From contig NZ_AUIG01000014.1 of NCBI RefSeq assembly GCF_000423585.1, forward strand, positions 1-64,000: DNA of 64,000 bases. The letters run 5' to 3'. Positions 38,704 to 47,469 of the stretch are shown here, piece after piece. The DNA is from Salinimicrobium xinjiangense DSM 19287. Its GTDB lineage: Bacteria; Bacteroidota; Bacteroidia; Flavobacteriales; Flavobacteriaceae. The notes below the pieces were generated by a model that saw nothing but the letters and a program-made list of their open reading frames with translations, did not search any database and was not told the DNA's origin. Within the stretch, counting starts at the first letter, position 1, and every line of letters begins with the position of its first letter. A program made the translations under genes and the position numbers.

Positions 38704-39096
38704 ATGAAACAAATTAAACTATCTATTTTACTGTTGATGACAGTGTTTTTTGTAGGATGTGGTGCCTATAATGAAGTAACTACTTTCCCTCCATCTGATG
38801 AAGTTTTTATCACCTCAGGTGATGGAGACATTCAGAAACCCTACACTCCTGTAGGACAGCTTATTTATGCCAGATCTGGCTATAGATTGGGTCTTCCCAT
38901 ATTAGGTTTAATTCCTTTTAATGATGTAAATCCGGATAGGGAATTAAGGGAAGAAGTTATCACCGAGATTAAAAGGCAAGGTGGTGATGGATTAATTAAT
39001 ATGCAGATAACCTTTGAAGCTCCAAAAAATGGTATCCTAGGGATAGGTGCAAAGGGTGGAGTTCTTTTTGTTACTGGAACTATAATTAAGAGGTAA
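38704..39096 (+). CDS. Small lipoprotein, first gene of the LPP20-like operon
   Basis: The 130-residue protein has a lipobox 'FFVGCGAYNEV'. The mature part resembles the YbjQ/RcsF-type fold in 'LREEVITEIKRQGGDGLINM' followed by 'VTGTIIKR'. It is predicted to sit in the outer membrane. It lies 5 bp ahead of the next gene and the three genes 38704-40432 form one unit. The function is unknown. Confidence 0.65.
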   Translation: MKQIKLSILLLMTVFFVGCGAYNEVTTFPPSDEVFITSGDGDIQKPYTPVGQLIYARSGYRLGLPILGLIPFNDVNPDRELREEVITEIKRQGGDGLINMQITFEAPKNGILGIGAKGGVLFVTGTIIKR

Positions 39097-39101
39097 GGAC
39101 A

Positions 39102-39941
39102 ATGATCAGAAAGATTGTTTTCTTTTTGTTTATTATTTGTAGTTATGAGGGACTAAGTCAATCTTGGATTGAAAACTATAATTCTGCATTTTCATCCCAG
39201 GAAAAGGTTGTAGGTCACTTGTCATCATATGAAGTTGAGTTCAAAGATGTGCGACAATTCGATGAGTATCAAATAAATCCTGAGCAACTACAGAACTACA
39301 TTCTTGGTTTTAGTGAATTATTACTGGAAGGAGAAACTTCTGGTATTAAACCAGACCTGACTCAAGTTAAACCAAAAAAAATAATCGTTGATCTAGAGTT
39401 TTATAATCTCACAGAAGGTTCCTCTAATAAGGCAATTCTGAAAGCTATAGCTTCTATCAGTTTAATCGGTGGAGGCTATAGTACCCTTGATACAAAATTT
39501 AATATAAGTGCCGAAGAATTTACTTCCATTAATCTCAAAAATGTCCAGAAGGCGAAACATAGTACGGACTTAGAATCTTTAATTGAGAATTTTTCAAAGA
39601 AATTTGCCAAAAAAATTGTTGAACGAATAGTTCAAGAATCAGAAGGGGAAGAGCACTTAATATTTGAAATTACTTCAATTGGTACTGCTAATAAATCTAG
39701 TACTATTGAAGAGACTAAAGAAAAAGCAGCTCTCGTAGCCTTGGTGAGAGCATCAGAGATGGCTTTTGGAACAAAGGTTACTAACACTTCTGAAATTGTT
39801 GATTTTGGAGATGTTTCTGATGTTGTTTTATCAGAAGCTGGAGGAATTGTTTTAAGTCACGAAATTATTGAAGATAGTGTAAAAATCACCGAAGATGGGC
39901 ATTGTGCCTTAATGGTTAAATCATTAATTATGAAAAAATGA
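39102..39941 (+). CDS. Secreted protein with FlgT/LPP20-like C-terminal fold
   Basis: This 279-residue protein has a signal peptide (cleavage after GLSQ). Residues 20-170 are of unknown fold. Residues 185-279 show the pattern 'TKEKAALVALVRASEMAFG', then 'GGIVLSHEIIEDSVKITEDG', like the N-terminal domain of FlgT and related LPP20 proteins. It overlaps the LPP20 gene by 4 bp (ATGA), so the two products probably act together at the envelope. Confidence 0.6.
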   Translation: MIRKIVFFLFIICSYEGLSQSWIENYNSAFSSQEKVVGHLSSYEVEFKDVRQFDEYQINPEQLQNYILGFSELLLEGETSGIKPDLTQVKPKKIIVDLEFYNLTEGSSNKAILKAIASISLIGGGYSTLDTKFNISAEEFTSINLKNVQKAKHSTDLESLIENFSKKFAKKIVERIVQESEGEEHLIFEITSIGTANKSSTIEETKEKAALVALVRASEMAFGTKVTNTSEIVDFGDVSDVVLSEAGGIVLSHEIIEDSVKITEDGHCALMVKSLIMKK

Positions 39942-40432
39942 AAAAAATATCCTTAATTGCTATTATAGCGTTAGTCCTTTGGTCTTGTGGATCAACTCAA
40001 AGTGTAAAGACTACAATGAATGCTGATGGCTCTAGTCAAAGAACGGTTTCTAATTCCAACGTTTTTGGATCTAAAGACATTGCCGTTTTAAAAGAAGAAT
40101 GGGAGTATGAAACTTTAGTTGAAACCGGAGAGGCACCAGTACTAAATAAATATGATGAAGTTTCTCGAAATAGACTATTAGCTAGAAAAGGTGCTATTCT
40201 AGAAGCCCAGCGAAAATTAGCTGAAAAGATAGGAACTATAAGATTAAACGCTACGACTACAATGCAAGATTATGCTGCGACTGATTTTGTTCAGAGTAGA
40301 ATAAATGTTTTCCTTAAAGATGTGGAAGTCATTGGTGAAGAGCATGATGAAAAAAATGGTATTTATAAGGTGACCGTACAAATGCCAAAGGTAAAACTGG
40401 TTAATATATTAGAAGAATATTTAACCCCTTAG
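39938..40432 (+). CDS. LPP20-family lipoprotein
   Basis: The 164-residue protein has a lipobox 'LVLWSCGSTQ'. The LPP20 core 'LLARKGAILEAQRKLAEKIG' is followed by 'FLKDVEVIGEEHDEKNGIYK' and 'VTVQMPKVKLVNILEEYL'. LPP20 proteins are outer-membrane lipoproteins, some surface-exposed. It is the third gene of the cargo operon, and a GC-rich terminator follows 25 bp downstream. Confidence 0.75.
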   Translation: MKKISLIAIIALVLWSCGSTQSVKTTMNADGSSQRTVSNSNVFGSKDIAVLKEEWEYETLVETGEAPVLNKYDEVSRNRLLARKGAILEAQRKLAEKIGTIRLNATTTMQDYAATDFVQSRINVFLKDVEVIGEEHDEKNGIYKVTVQMPKVKLVNILEEYLTP

Positions 40433-40456
40433 TTGGTTTCAATAAATTAAAATTAG

Positions 40457-40486
40457 AACCCCGCAGCTTTAGCGGGGTTTTGTTTT
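40457..40486 (+). terminator. Terminator of the LPP20 operon
   Basis: Stem aaccccgc (40457-40464) pairs with gcggggtt (40472-40479), with loop agcttta and tail ttgtttt. Confidence 0.9.
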
Positions 40487-40525
40487 GGTAGTTGATTCAA
40501 TGTAGATTTTGCTCCTGTACAGTAC

Positions 40526-40633
40526 TTAGATCTCTTCTGAAGGATTCTCCCGGTCTCTTTTTTTACGGTTCTTTTTCTTTTCCTCCTTAATGGCTGCATT
40601 GAGTTCATCTTTCATAGGCTTAAAAGTTTTCAT
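40526..40633 (-). CDS. Possible 35-residue lysine-rich protein
   Basis: The minus-strand ATG at 40633 opens 'MKTFKPMKDELNAAIKEEKK' continuing 'KNRKKRDRENPSEEI' to a TAA. It is highly charged and has codon use like a real small gene, but there is no clear promoter or homologue that I can name. It could be a small regulatory peptide or chance. Confidence 0.35.
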   Translation of the reverse strand: MKTFKPMKDELNAAIKEEKKKNRKKRDRENPSEEI

Positions 40634-41065
40634 GTGGCTGCTAACAGTATTGACAGATTGAAAAAGTAGTCAAAGTCTTACTAAGATATAATCGAGGGAA
40701 ACTAAACTTTTTTCAAGTCTTTTTCATTATTTCCTCTCAATAGGACGACAAGCACAGAAAGATTTTCCCGGCACAAAAGAGAGAGCAATCTACGGTTCGT
40801 TAAATACGAACTTAGAGAGCATTTATTTCTACGAAGGGGGGGGTAGCTCTCCTAAAAACTCAAACTTCATAAAAAGCACCTTAAAATTAACGCAACATGG
40901 ATTGGAGAGATCCCTTTGCAAACGATTTGTCATTAGTCAGCTTTAAATCCGGGAAGATCAATAAAAATTAACAAATAATTAATAAATCCATTTTTGAGCC
41001 CTAGATATATAAAGGATTGGTTAATAGGCGTATAAAATTCTGTATATCAATAATGGCTTAATAAA

Positions 41066-41097
41066 TTTGTGATTTCATTAACACTTTTGTATATTTG
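41066..41097 (+). promoter_or_regulatory. Promoter for the large structured RNA
   Basis: TTTG at 41066-41069 and an exact TAnnTTTG box, TATATTTG (41090-41097), are 20 bp apart, the expected geometry for the Bacteroidota sigma-A. The predicted start is at about 41102-41105. No start codon or substantial ORF follows for 1.1 kb, so the product would be RNA. Confidence 0.65.
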
Positions 41098-41102
41098 TAT
41101 GA

Positions 41103-42160
41103 AATAAGCCAAACCTTCAAAAGTATGACTTTCCAGGTATAACTACCCTGAAAAAGTTTTTAGATTTTCGTAGTGAGCTTATTAATTGTAAAGTCGAATA
41201 ATATAGATGAGTTGACCCAGCTACTTTAATAGCTGCGATTCAGTCCAAGAATCCATGTAGCGATATAGGCTTGGACTTTCAGGGGTTTAGTAACTGCACC
41301 GGCAACGGAAACATAGCAGTGAGGTTTGAAGTCTGATTACAGGCGTAATCCCTAGTCAAAAATGATAGATATAAGGTTTTCTACGGAGTATTTAAAGTAG
41401 CTCCGACTAACCGCCCCTAAAGAATAGCAGCGACTATTTGCCGGGTATGGAATTGGGCGAGGTTTTAACCTTGAAACGATTAAACTGAAATTCTATCTAA
41501 GAACACGAACATAGGAAAATCAACTTCAAAATTTTTGAAAACCGGGTTCTTCCTATAGGTTTGGTGTGTTCCATCTTTTCCACCGTAGGAATAATTTTTT
41601 TCTACAGCATCTCGATCTAACGGGGTTCAGACTTCGGGAAACGGCTTACTCAGACTAAGAGTCTCCTCAAGAGAACTTTAAGAGCGGTCTTCTTATTCCT
41701 ACTCTAGAGGTAATTTAGTCCTTCATGTTAAATTTAAGAGCGGTCTTCTTTCCTTTAGAAAATTTTGACTGCATTTCAAGTTCCTTTAGAAGATCCCTAC
41801 AAGTTAATTAAGAAGCAGTCTTTAGTTCTCTAGAGTAGTTTGACTGCTCCAAAAGTTCCCGTTAAAGATTCCCTTAAGTTAACTAAGGAGCGGTCTTCTA
41901 ATCTATAGAGTAAGATGCTCTGACTGCTTCAAGATTTCTTGTGGAGGATTTCCGCAAGGTAGCTAGAAGCTGTCTATTAACTTAGACTGTAGAGTGTTTT
42001 TGACTGCGCCTAAGTTCTCAGGAGGATAGGGTTTAACAGTACCAAGAATGATAACTTCCTGATTAGAAGAAATTCCTTCACAGCTTTAGAGATCTTCTAC
42101 CCAAAGCCGGGATACTGACATATACTGTTCTATAAGGAACGGAGGTAACCTCGTTCTGAA
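41103..42160 (+). ncRNA. Candidate large structured non-coding RNA (~1.1 kb)
   Basis: Neither strand has a substantial ORF here. Hairpins follow one another: agtccaag / cttggact (41242-41249 with 41270-41277), gattac-AGGC-gtaatc (41335-41350), cggag / ctccg (41384-41388 with 41401-41405), aggtt / aacct (41460-41471), agact-AAG-agtct (41652-41664), then a tandem hairpin array (41682-42007) and a final stem at 42137-42156 (gaacggagg / cctcgttc). The upstream promoter is a good consensus match, and no T-run terminator is seen, so the RNA may be processed from, or be the leader of, the restriction-gene transcript. Size and context recall GOLLD or ROOL RNAs, but I could not match motifs. RNA status is inferred. 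Confidence 0.6.
41682..42010 (+). repeat. Tandem ~75-bp hairpin repeats
   Basis: Five degenerate units start with GAGCGGTC-like sequence at 41682, 41738, 41813, 41888 and 41967. In units 2-4 the 5' arm pairs with a GACTGC arm 20-30 nt later (41740-41745 with 41767-41772; 41815-41820 with 41842-41847; 41888-41895 with 41922-41929). Pairs switch between G-T and A-T while staying paired. The fifth unit has one mismatch and the first lacks a clear partner. In unit 4 a second stem, cttgtgga / tccgcaag (41938-41958), follows. Confidence 0.7.
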
Positions 42161-42270
42161 CTGAATATTTAAAAATCCTCTACTTAAGAAATAATCAACT
42201 GGTAGTAATACTGTAGTCTTAAAATGTGTTAAAGAATTTTTTATCTTGGTACACTAATCAAGACCAATCG

Positions 42271-45200
42271 ATGACTACCGCACAATACATAACCCGTCTA
42301 AATACTTTATATCACACCGGGACTGCTACAGAACATTCCTATAGAGGAGATCTTCAAAATTTAATTATGGATCTGCTACCCGACATTCTGGTGACGAATG
42401 AACCAACCAGAGTGAGTTGTGGAGCCCCGGACTATGTACTGACAAGGAAAGAAGTGCCTGTTGGCTATATAGAAGCTAAGGATGTTGGGGTAGATCTTAA
42501 TAGTAAGAGCTTAAAAGAACAATTTGACCGATACAAAGCCGGACTTTCCAATTTGATCATCACGGACTACCTCCATTTCCAGTTTTTTAAGGATGGAGAA
42601 TTTATTACTGAAGTAAGTATTGGGGAGATTGAAGGAGGTGAAATAAAGCCGTTACAGGAGAGTTTTAATGAGTTTGAGCATCTAGTGCAGAACTTTGCTT
42701 TAAAGGTCTCACAGAGCATCAAATCGCCAAATCGATTAGCTAAAATGATGGCAGGGAAAGCACGGTTAATGGCAGATGTGATAGAGAAATCTTTAAATGA
42801 TGATGATGCACATGACCGAAGATCCAACCTAAAAAATCAAATGGTAAGCTTTAAGCAGATGCTTATTCATGACATTACGAATAAGTCATTTGCTGATATT
42901 TATGCTCAAACTATTGCCTATGGAATGTTTGCAGCCCGTTATCATGATCCTACATTACCCACTTTTTCTAGAATTGAAGCTGCCCAATTAATACCCAAGT
43001 CTAATCCATTCTTGAGAAAGCTTTTTCAAGAGGTTGCCGGATATGATCTGGATGACCGCCTAGTCTGGATAGTAGAAGAATTGGTGAGCATTTTCCTGGC
43101 TTCTGATGTGGCTAAAATCATGAAGAATTTTGGGAGGGCAACAAAGCAGGAAGATCCAGTAGTACATTTCTATGAAACTTTCCTAGGTGAATATAGTCCC
43201 AGTTTAAGAAAAGCTAGAGGAGTATGGTACACACCACAGCCTGTGGTAAACTTTATTGTAAGAGCAGTTGATGACATTCTGAAAGAGGAGTTTAATTTAC
43301 CTCAAGGATTAGCAGATTCTAGTAAGACAAAAGTAACTGTCAAAGTGCCTACTCATGACAAGAGATATTCTGCCGGGATGAGGGATTATGAGAAGGAGGT
43401 TCATAGGGTCCAGATATTAGACCCGGCTACTGGAACAGGAACTTTTCTTTCCGAGGTTGTAAAACATATTTACAAGAAGTTCGAAGGGCAGCAAGGAATA
43501 TGGAGCCGGTATGTAAATGAGAATTTAATTCCTCGTTTAAATGGCTTTGAATTACTCATGGCTTCATACGCCATGGCGCATTTACAGATGGATATGCTTT
43601 TAACTGAGACGGGATATAAACCTCAGGATGATCAGAGGTTTAGAATCTTCCTCACCAATAGTTTAGAAGAAGCTCATCCTGACACAGGTACATTATTCAG
43701 TAGCTGGTTAAGTGATGAGGCAGATCAAGCGAATGCCATTAAAAGAGATACTCCTGTAATGGTGGTGATGGGGAATCCTCCCTATGCAGTAAGTAGTACT
43801 AACAAAGGGGAATGGATTCAATCACTTATTCAAGACTACAAAAAGAACCTCAATGAGAGAAAAGTAAATTTAGATGATGATTACATTAAATTTATCCGAT
43901 ATGGACAGCATTTCATAGATAGAACAGGAGAAGGGGTATTGGCTTACATCTCGAATAATAGCTATATAGATGGATTGACCCATCGGCAAATGCGTAAGAG
44001 TTTGCTCAAAACTTTCGATGAAATTTACATTCTGGATTTGCATGGAAGTACCATGAAAAATGAGACAACTATTAATGGGGGAAAGGATGAAAATGTCTTT
44101 GATATTCAACAAGGAGTGTCACTAAACCTAATGATCAGAAACAAGAAAAAAAAGGGGGAAATAGGAAAGGTTTTTCACTCTGATCTTTTCGGTCTCCGAA
44201 GTGAAAAGTATAATTTCCTTTTAAATAATGACTTCTTTTCAATCGATTGGAAAGAGCTAAAAACTGAGGAACCTTATTATTTCTTTGTTCCCAAAGATTT
44301 TGTAAATGGTGAAGAGTATAAAGAATGGATTTCTTTATCAGATCTGTTCATAGTATCAGGTTCTGGTGTTAAAAATGAGAGGGATAAAATCTGCCAGCAA
44401 ATATCCGATGAAGAAATTAGAGAAGTCGTAAGAGATTTTTTGGTATTACCAGAAAGAGATATCAGGACTAAGTATAAGGTTAAAGATACCCGGGACTGGA
44501 AAATTAATAATGCAAAGGAAGATTTGATAAAACATGAAAATGAGGATCTTTTCTTGAAAAATCTCTATAGACCTTTCGACTTAAGACATACTTATTTTAC
44601 AGGTTCCACTAGAGGGTTTATAGGCACTCCTGGAACTAAAAGAATGAATCATCTTATCGGGAGAGATAATTTTGCCTTGTTGACTTGTCGGCAACAAAGT
44701 ACCTTTGATTTTCAACATGTTTTTTTATCAAATACTATAGCAGATATATGTGCCTTATCATCACAAACCAAGGAGACCGGTTACGTTTTTCCTCTTTACT
44801 TATATCCTGAACATTCAGATCAGAACTCTTTTGATCAACCTGTTGAAAGGACTCCTAATCTTAATCAAGAAATCGTTGATAAAATAGCTGAAGGAATTAA
44901 TCATGCTTTTTTGCCGGATGAGAATTTGGTGGCTGATCTTGAACCCGGAATAGACGGCTCTTTTTCACCTTTGGATGTTCTGGATTACGTATACGCTGTC
45001 TTACATAGCCCTGCTTATAGAAAGACATATAAAGAATTTTTAAAAATAGATTTTCCTAGAGTGCCATATCCCGACAATACAGAGAAATTCTGGCAGCTAG
45101 TAGAGCTAGGAAGAGAGCTAAGAGAGATTCACCTGCTAGAGAGTCCTGTAGTAGAAAATTTCATTACAGGGTACCCGGAAGACGGAGACAATAAAATCAC

Positions 45201-45510
45201 TAGGAAGATCACTAAAACAAGCCCCGGCTATGAACCTATAGATGATATTCAGGGGAGAGTATGGATAAATGATCAGCAGTACTTTGATAAGGTGCCTTTA
45301 AAGGCTTGGGAGTTCTATATTGGCGGTTATCAGCCTGCTCAGAAATGGCTAAAGGATAGAAAGGAGAGGGAACTAACATTTGATGATATTCTGCACTATC
45401 AAAAGATAATAGTAGCCCTTGCAGAGACAGCTAGAATAATGGAGGAGATAGATGAAGTAGAATTGGTAGAAAAACATACAGAGGAGTCTGCGACAGCAAG
45501 TGCGAATTAA
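42271..45510 (+). CDS. Type ISP single-chain restriction-modification enzyme
   Basis: The ATG at 42271 gives 1,079 residues; a GTG at 42226 would add 15. The N-terminal nuclease has PD...E-x-K ('APDYVLTRK', then 'GYIEAKD', residues 53-70). The N6-adenine methyltransferase has 'YTPQPVVNFIVRAVDDIL', motif I 'DPATGTGTFLSEV' (about 384) and motif IV 'NPPY' (about 502). The C-terminal part ('FDLRHTYFTGSTRGF', 'GRDNFALLTCRQQST', 'FPLYLYPE') is the type ISP specificity region. There is no helicase block between nuclease and methylase, unlike LlaGI/LlaBIII (over 1,500 residues). It likely methylates and cuts foreign DNA. Confidence 0.85.
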   Translation: MTTAQYITRLNTLYHTGTATEHSYRGDLQNLIMDLLPDILVTNEPTRVSCGAPDYVLTRKEVPVGYIEAKDVGVDLNSKSLKEQFDRYKAGLSNLIITDYLHFQFFKDGEFITEVSIGEIEGGEIKPLQESFNEFEHLVQNFALKVSQSIKSPNRLAKMMAGKARLMADVIEKSLNDDDAHDRRSNLKNQMVSFKQMLIHDITNKSFADIYAQTIAYGMFAARYHDPTLPTFSRIEAAQLIPKSNPFLRKLFQEVAGYDLDDRLVWIVEELVSIFLASDVAKIMKNFGRATKQEDPVVHFYETFLGEYSPSLRKARGVWYTPQPVVNFIVRAVDDILKEEFNLPQGLADSSKTKVTVKVPTHDKRYSAGMRDYEKEVHRVQILDPATGTGTFLSEVVKHIYKKFEGQQGIWSRYVNENLIPRLNGFELLMASYAMAHLQMDMLLTETGYKPQDDQRFRIFLTNSLEEAHPDTGTLFSSWLSDEADQANAIKRDTPVMVVMGNPPYAVSSTNKGEWIQSLIQDYKKNLNERKVNLDDDYIKFIRYGQHFIDRTGEGVLAYISNNSYIDGLTHRQMRKSLLKTFDEIYILDLHGSTMKNETTINGGKDENVFDIQQGVSLNLMIRNKKKKGEIGKVFHSDLFGLRSEKYNFLLNNDFFSIDWKELKTEEPYYFFVPKDFVNGEEYKEWISLSDLFIVSGSGVKNERDKICQQISDEEIREVVRDFLVLPERDIRTKYKVKDTRDWKINNAKEDLIKHENEDLFLKNLYRPFDLRHTYFTGSTRGFIGTPGTKRMNHLIGRDNFALLTCRQQSTFDFQHVFLSNTIADICALSSQTKETGYVFPLYLYPEHSDQNSFDQPVERTPNLNQEIVDKIAEGINHAFLPDENLVADLEPGIDGSFSPLDVLDYVYAVLHSPAYRKTYKEFLKIDFPRVPYPDNTEKFWQLVELGRELREIHLLESPVVENFITGYPEDGDNKITRKITKTSPGYEPIDDIQGRVWINDQQYFDKVPLKAWEFYIGGYQPAQKWLKDRKERELTFDDILHYQKIIVALAETARIMEEIDEVELVEKHTEESATASAN

Positions 45511-45598
45511 AGCTAATGTGTATATAACGTGAAGAAACGGATTAAACGGAAAAAACTATTAAAAAATATACATTATTTAAACCTTGATTTTTTGACAT

Positions 45599-46255
45599 AT
45601 GACAATGGTAGAAGGGTACATCTTATTTTTTACATTTTTCGGAGCTCTTTATTTGGTGACTTTTATTAAGAGAAAAAAAAATCTTAGAAAGGCAAAAAAA
45701 GCTTTTATTCAGATGCATCAAGCACTTGACAGGTATGAAATGGATATTCTAAATTCTTTTGATGAATATCTATTACATCATAAAGTGTTGAAATACAACA
45801 ATGAAAATGAAACCCTTAAAAGCTTCAAAACAGAAAAATATGTCAATGCGGACATTCAAGAAGCTTTTGAGGAGGTTAGAAGAAAGCTTTTAGAGAAAAT
45901 GGATGAAAAAGTATACGATTATGGTAATCGGAAAAAAACTGGTTTTCTCTATAATAAATTTGTTAGTGTGTTTCTCAATTCGGGTGGAACTGAAAAAATC
46001 TACTTTCTCAATGAAGAATTAGAAGAGTTTTCTACTCAGGTTGCTATCGAGAATTATACCTATAAAGAAAATCCGGTTGCATTAGGCGGTGAATATATTG
46101 CCCTTTGGGTCTATAAATCTAAGCTAAAGTACAATGGTCAAGGATATCCGGAGGGCACGTGGAAGAATTTAAAGAGAGGAAGGAAGAGGAGGTTGGAAAG
46201 TTCTGAGAAATCTAACTCTGCATTCTGGGCGGATATTCAAGCAATGGGATTCTAA
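45599..46255 (+). CDS. Membrane-anchored protein, unknown
   Basis: The 218-residue protein has one N-terminal membrane helix (about 5-23), a coiled-coil stretch (about 28-60) and a basic C-terminus with 'KRGRKRRLESSEKS'. I do not recognise it. It lies 88 bp after the restriction gene on the same strand and could be part of that transcript; a role in defence is not supported beyond position. Confidence 0.6.
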   Translation: MTMVEGYILFFTFFGALYLVTFIKRKKNLRKAKKAFIQMHQALDRYEMDILNSFDEYLLHHKVLKYNNENETLKSFKTEKYVNADIQEAFEEVRRKLLEKMDEKVYDYGNRKKTGFLYNKFVSVFLNSGGTEKIYFLNEELEEFSTQVAIENYTYKENPVALGGEYIALWVYKSKLKYNGQGYPEGTWKNLKRGRKRRLESSEKSNSAFWADIQAMGF

Positions 46256-46323
46256 GAAATTCAGTTTTAAATATTTGGTGTAAAGGAGCTTCTTCACTGG
46301 ACATACAGCCTGAAAAATACAAA

Positions 46324-46347
46324 GAGCCCCCGAATCACCAAGGGCTC
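46324..46347 (-). terminator. Terminator of the small recombinase gene
   Basis: Stem gagccc / gggctc (46324-46329 with 46342-46347) is followed on the minus strand by tttgtattttt. The stretch just ahead on that strand contains gtgtttggtaattattg, loosely like motifs before other terminators in the window. Confidence 0.7.
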
Positions 46348-46398
46348 ATGTCAATAATTACCAAACACATTACATGCTCAATAATTATTGTAAAGGTA

Positions 46399-46929
46399 TT
46401 ATAAATTATCATAAAGATCATGGATTTCCTCCCTCCTAATTCCTAAATATCTTCGGGTAATGGCGGTATTGGTGTGATTAAAGGTGTCACTTAAAAGCAT
46501 TAATGCTTCATCACTTTTATTATATTTTTCCCATATCCTCCTTCCGAAAGTTTTTCTTAGGCTGTGGCTTGTGGCATTTTTATTAAAGTATTTCTTCATT
46601 AATCGGTTTACATGTTGTGGCGTATAAACACTGCCCTTTTGACTTCTAAAGGCATGGAAATTATCGGGCTGTTCCTTGAAATACCCCATAGCTGCCTTGA
46701 TATTATCGTTAACCTTCAACTCACGTTTCTTCTTCGTCTTCTGCTCATTAAGTATTATGGTTTCTCTCCTCAATTGACCATAGGTCAAGGAAAGTAAATC
46801 TCCAATCCGTAGTCCTAGATTTATGCCGGAGATAATTAACAAACCAAAGGTAGGATTGTCTCCTGTACGGATCAATTTCAGCCCCTTTGAGCCTGCTTTA
46901 TCAAAATCCAAATAAGTTGAACCTGTCAT
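46399..46929 (-). CDS. Small tyrosine recombinase (catalytic domain only)
   Basis: At 176 residues this is about half the size of XerC/D and consists of the catalytic domain alone. Catalytic residues are Arg in 'GLRIGDLLSL', Lys in the beta-hairpin region ('EQKTKKKRELKV'), H-x-x-R in 'SHSLRKTFGRR', His in 'FNHTNTAITRRYLG', and Tyr in 'RRYLG'. Short recombinases of this kind occur in Bacteroidota mobile DNA. A decayed relative lies at 58844-59103. Confidence 0.8.
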   Translation of the reverse strand: MTGSTYLDFDKAGSKGLKLIRTGDNPTFGLLIISGINLGLRIGDLLSLTYGQLRRETIILNEQKTKKKRELKVNDNIKAAMGYFKEQPDNFHAFRSQKGSVYTPQHVNRLMKKYFNKNATSHSLRKTFGRRIWEKYNKSDEALMLLSDTFNHTNTAITRRYLGIRREEIHDLYDNL

Positions 46930-46948
46930 ATTAAAAGCTTTAAAATAA

Positions 46949-46964
46949 GGGCTCCGGAGAGCCC
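46949..46964 (-). terminator. Terminator of the J-domain gene
   Basis: gggctc / gagccc (46949-46954 with 46959-46964) form a tight hairpin, and the minus strand continues ttatttt. It lies just after the stop of the gene at 46972-47469. Confidence 0.75.
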
Positions 46965-46971
46965 CTTCTGA

Positions 46972-47469
46972 TTAATTTATATTGTAAATTTCTCTAGTAT
47001 TGTACTCGTGAGATCCATATCTCTCTTTTATCTCTTCTAAGCTTTTTCTGCTTTTCCCTTTTTGTTTATAATCTTGAGGACTAAAATACCAGTTCTTTTT
47101 TTGCCTAGCCCATCTGGCATTGTTATAGCCTTCTATTTGTATCTCCTTAATTGCTTTCCTCTGTCTATACATTGCGCCAGGCTTAATGTCTTCTAGCCAA
47201 ATAAAGCTACCTACAAAACTGATTTGAATATCTGTTAGTTTCTCAAACTTTTTAATGATGTCGTAGAAGCTCTCAGCGGAAAATTCTTTATCAGCCTCAA
47301 ACCCTGTACTAAACTTAAGCTTGCTAGTTAAGGTTTGAAATTCCTTGTACATCGCTACAAAGTCGGCTTGTGAATCATAGCCGCTTGTGTCCGGGTGCAA
47401 CTGAATGCTTAATTTTCTAAATAGATTTTTTGCTTCATTTAAATTCTGAACATTTTTAAAGTAATTCAT
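46972..47469 (-). CDS. J-domain protein
   Basis: The 165-residue protein has an N-terminal J domain (about 5-60) with an intact HPD motif ('LSIQLHPDTSGYDS'). The rest is unrelated to DnaJ, with a basic 'YNNARWARQKKNWYFSPQDY' region. J proteins stimulate DnaK; small ones are often found on phages and islands, where they may help replication complexes. No zinc-finger or C-terminal DnaJ domains are present. Confidence 0.75.
   Translation of the reverse strand: MNYFKNVQNLNEAKNLFRKLSIQLHPDTSGYDSQADFVAMYKEFQTLTSKLKFSTGFEADKEFSAESFYDIIKKFEKLTDIQISFVGSFIWLEDIKPGAMYRQRKAIKEIQIEGYNNARWARQKKNWYFSPQDYKQKGKSRKSLEEIKERYGSHEYNTREIYNIN

Noticed and set aside
41682-42010. CRISPR array
   Set aside because: The units are about 75 bp, degenerate throughout and carry paired stems; there are no identical repeats with unique spacers and no cas genes.
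41103-42160. Group I or group II intron
   Set aside because: No intron-encoded protein or homing endonuclease lies inside, no split exon is visible, and I could not identify the group II domain V or the group I P7 core. Kept as an alternative for a model search only.
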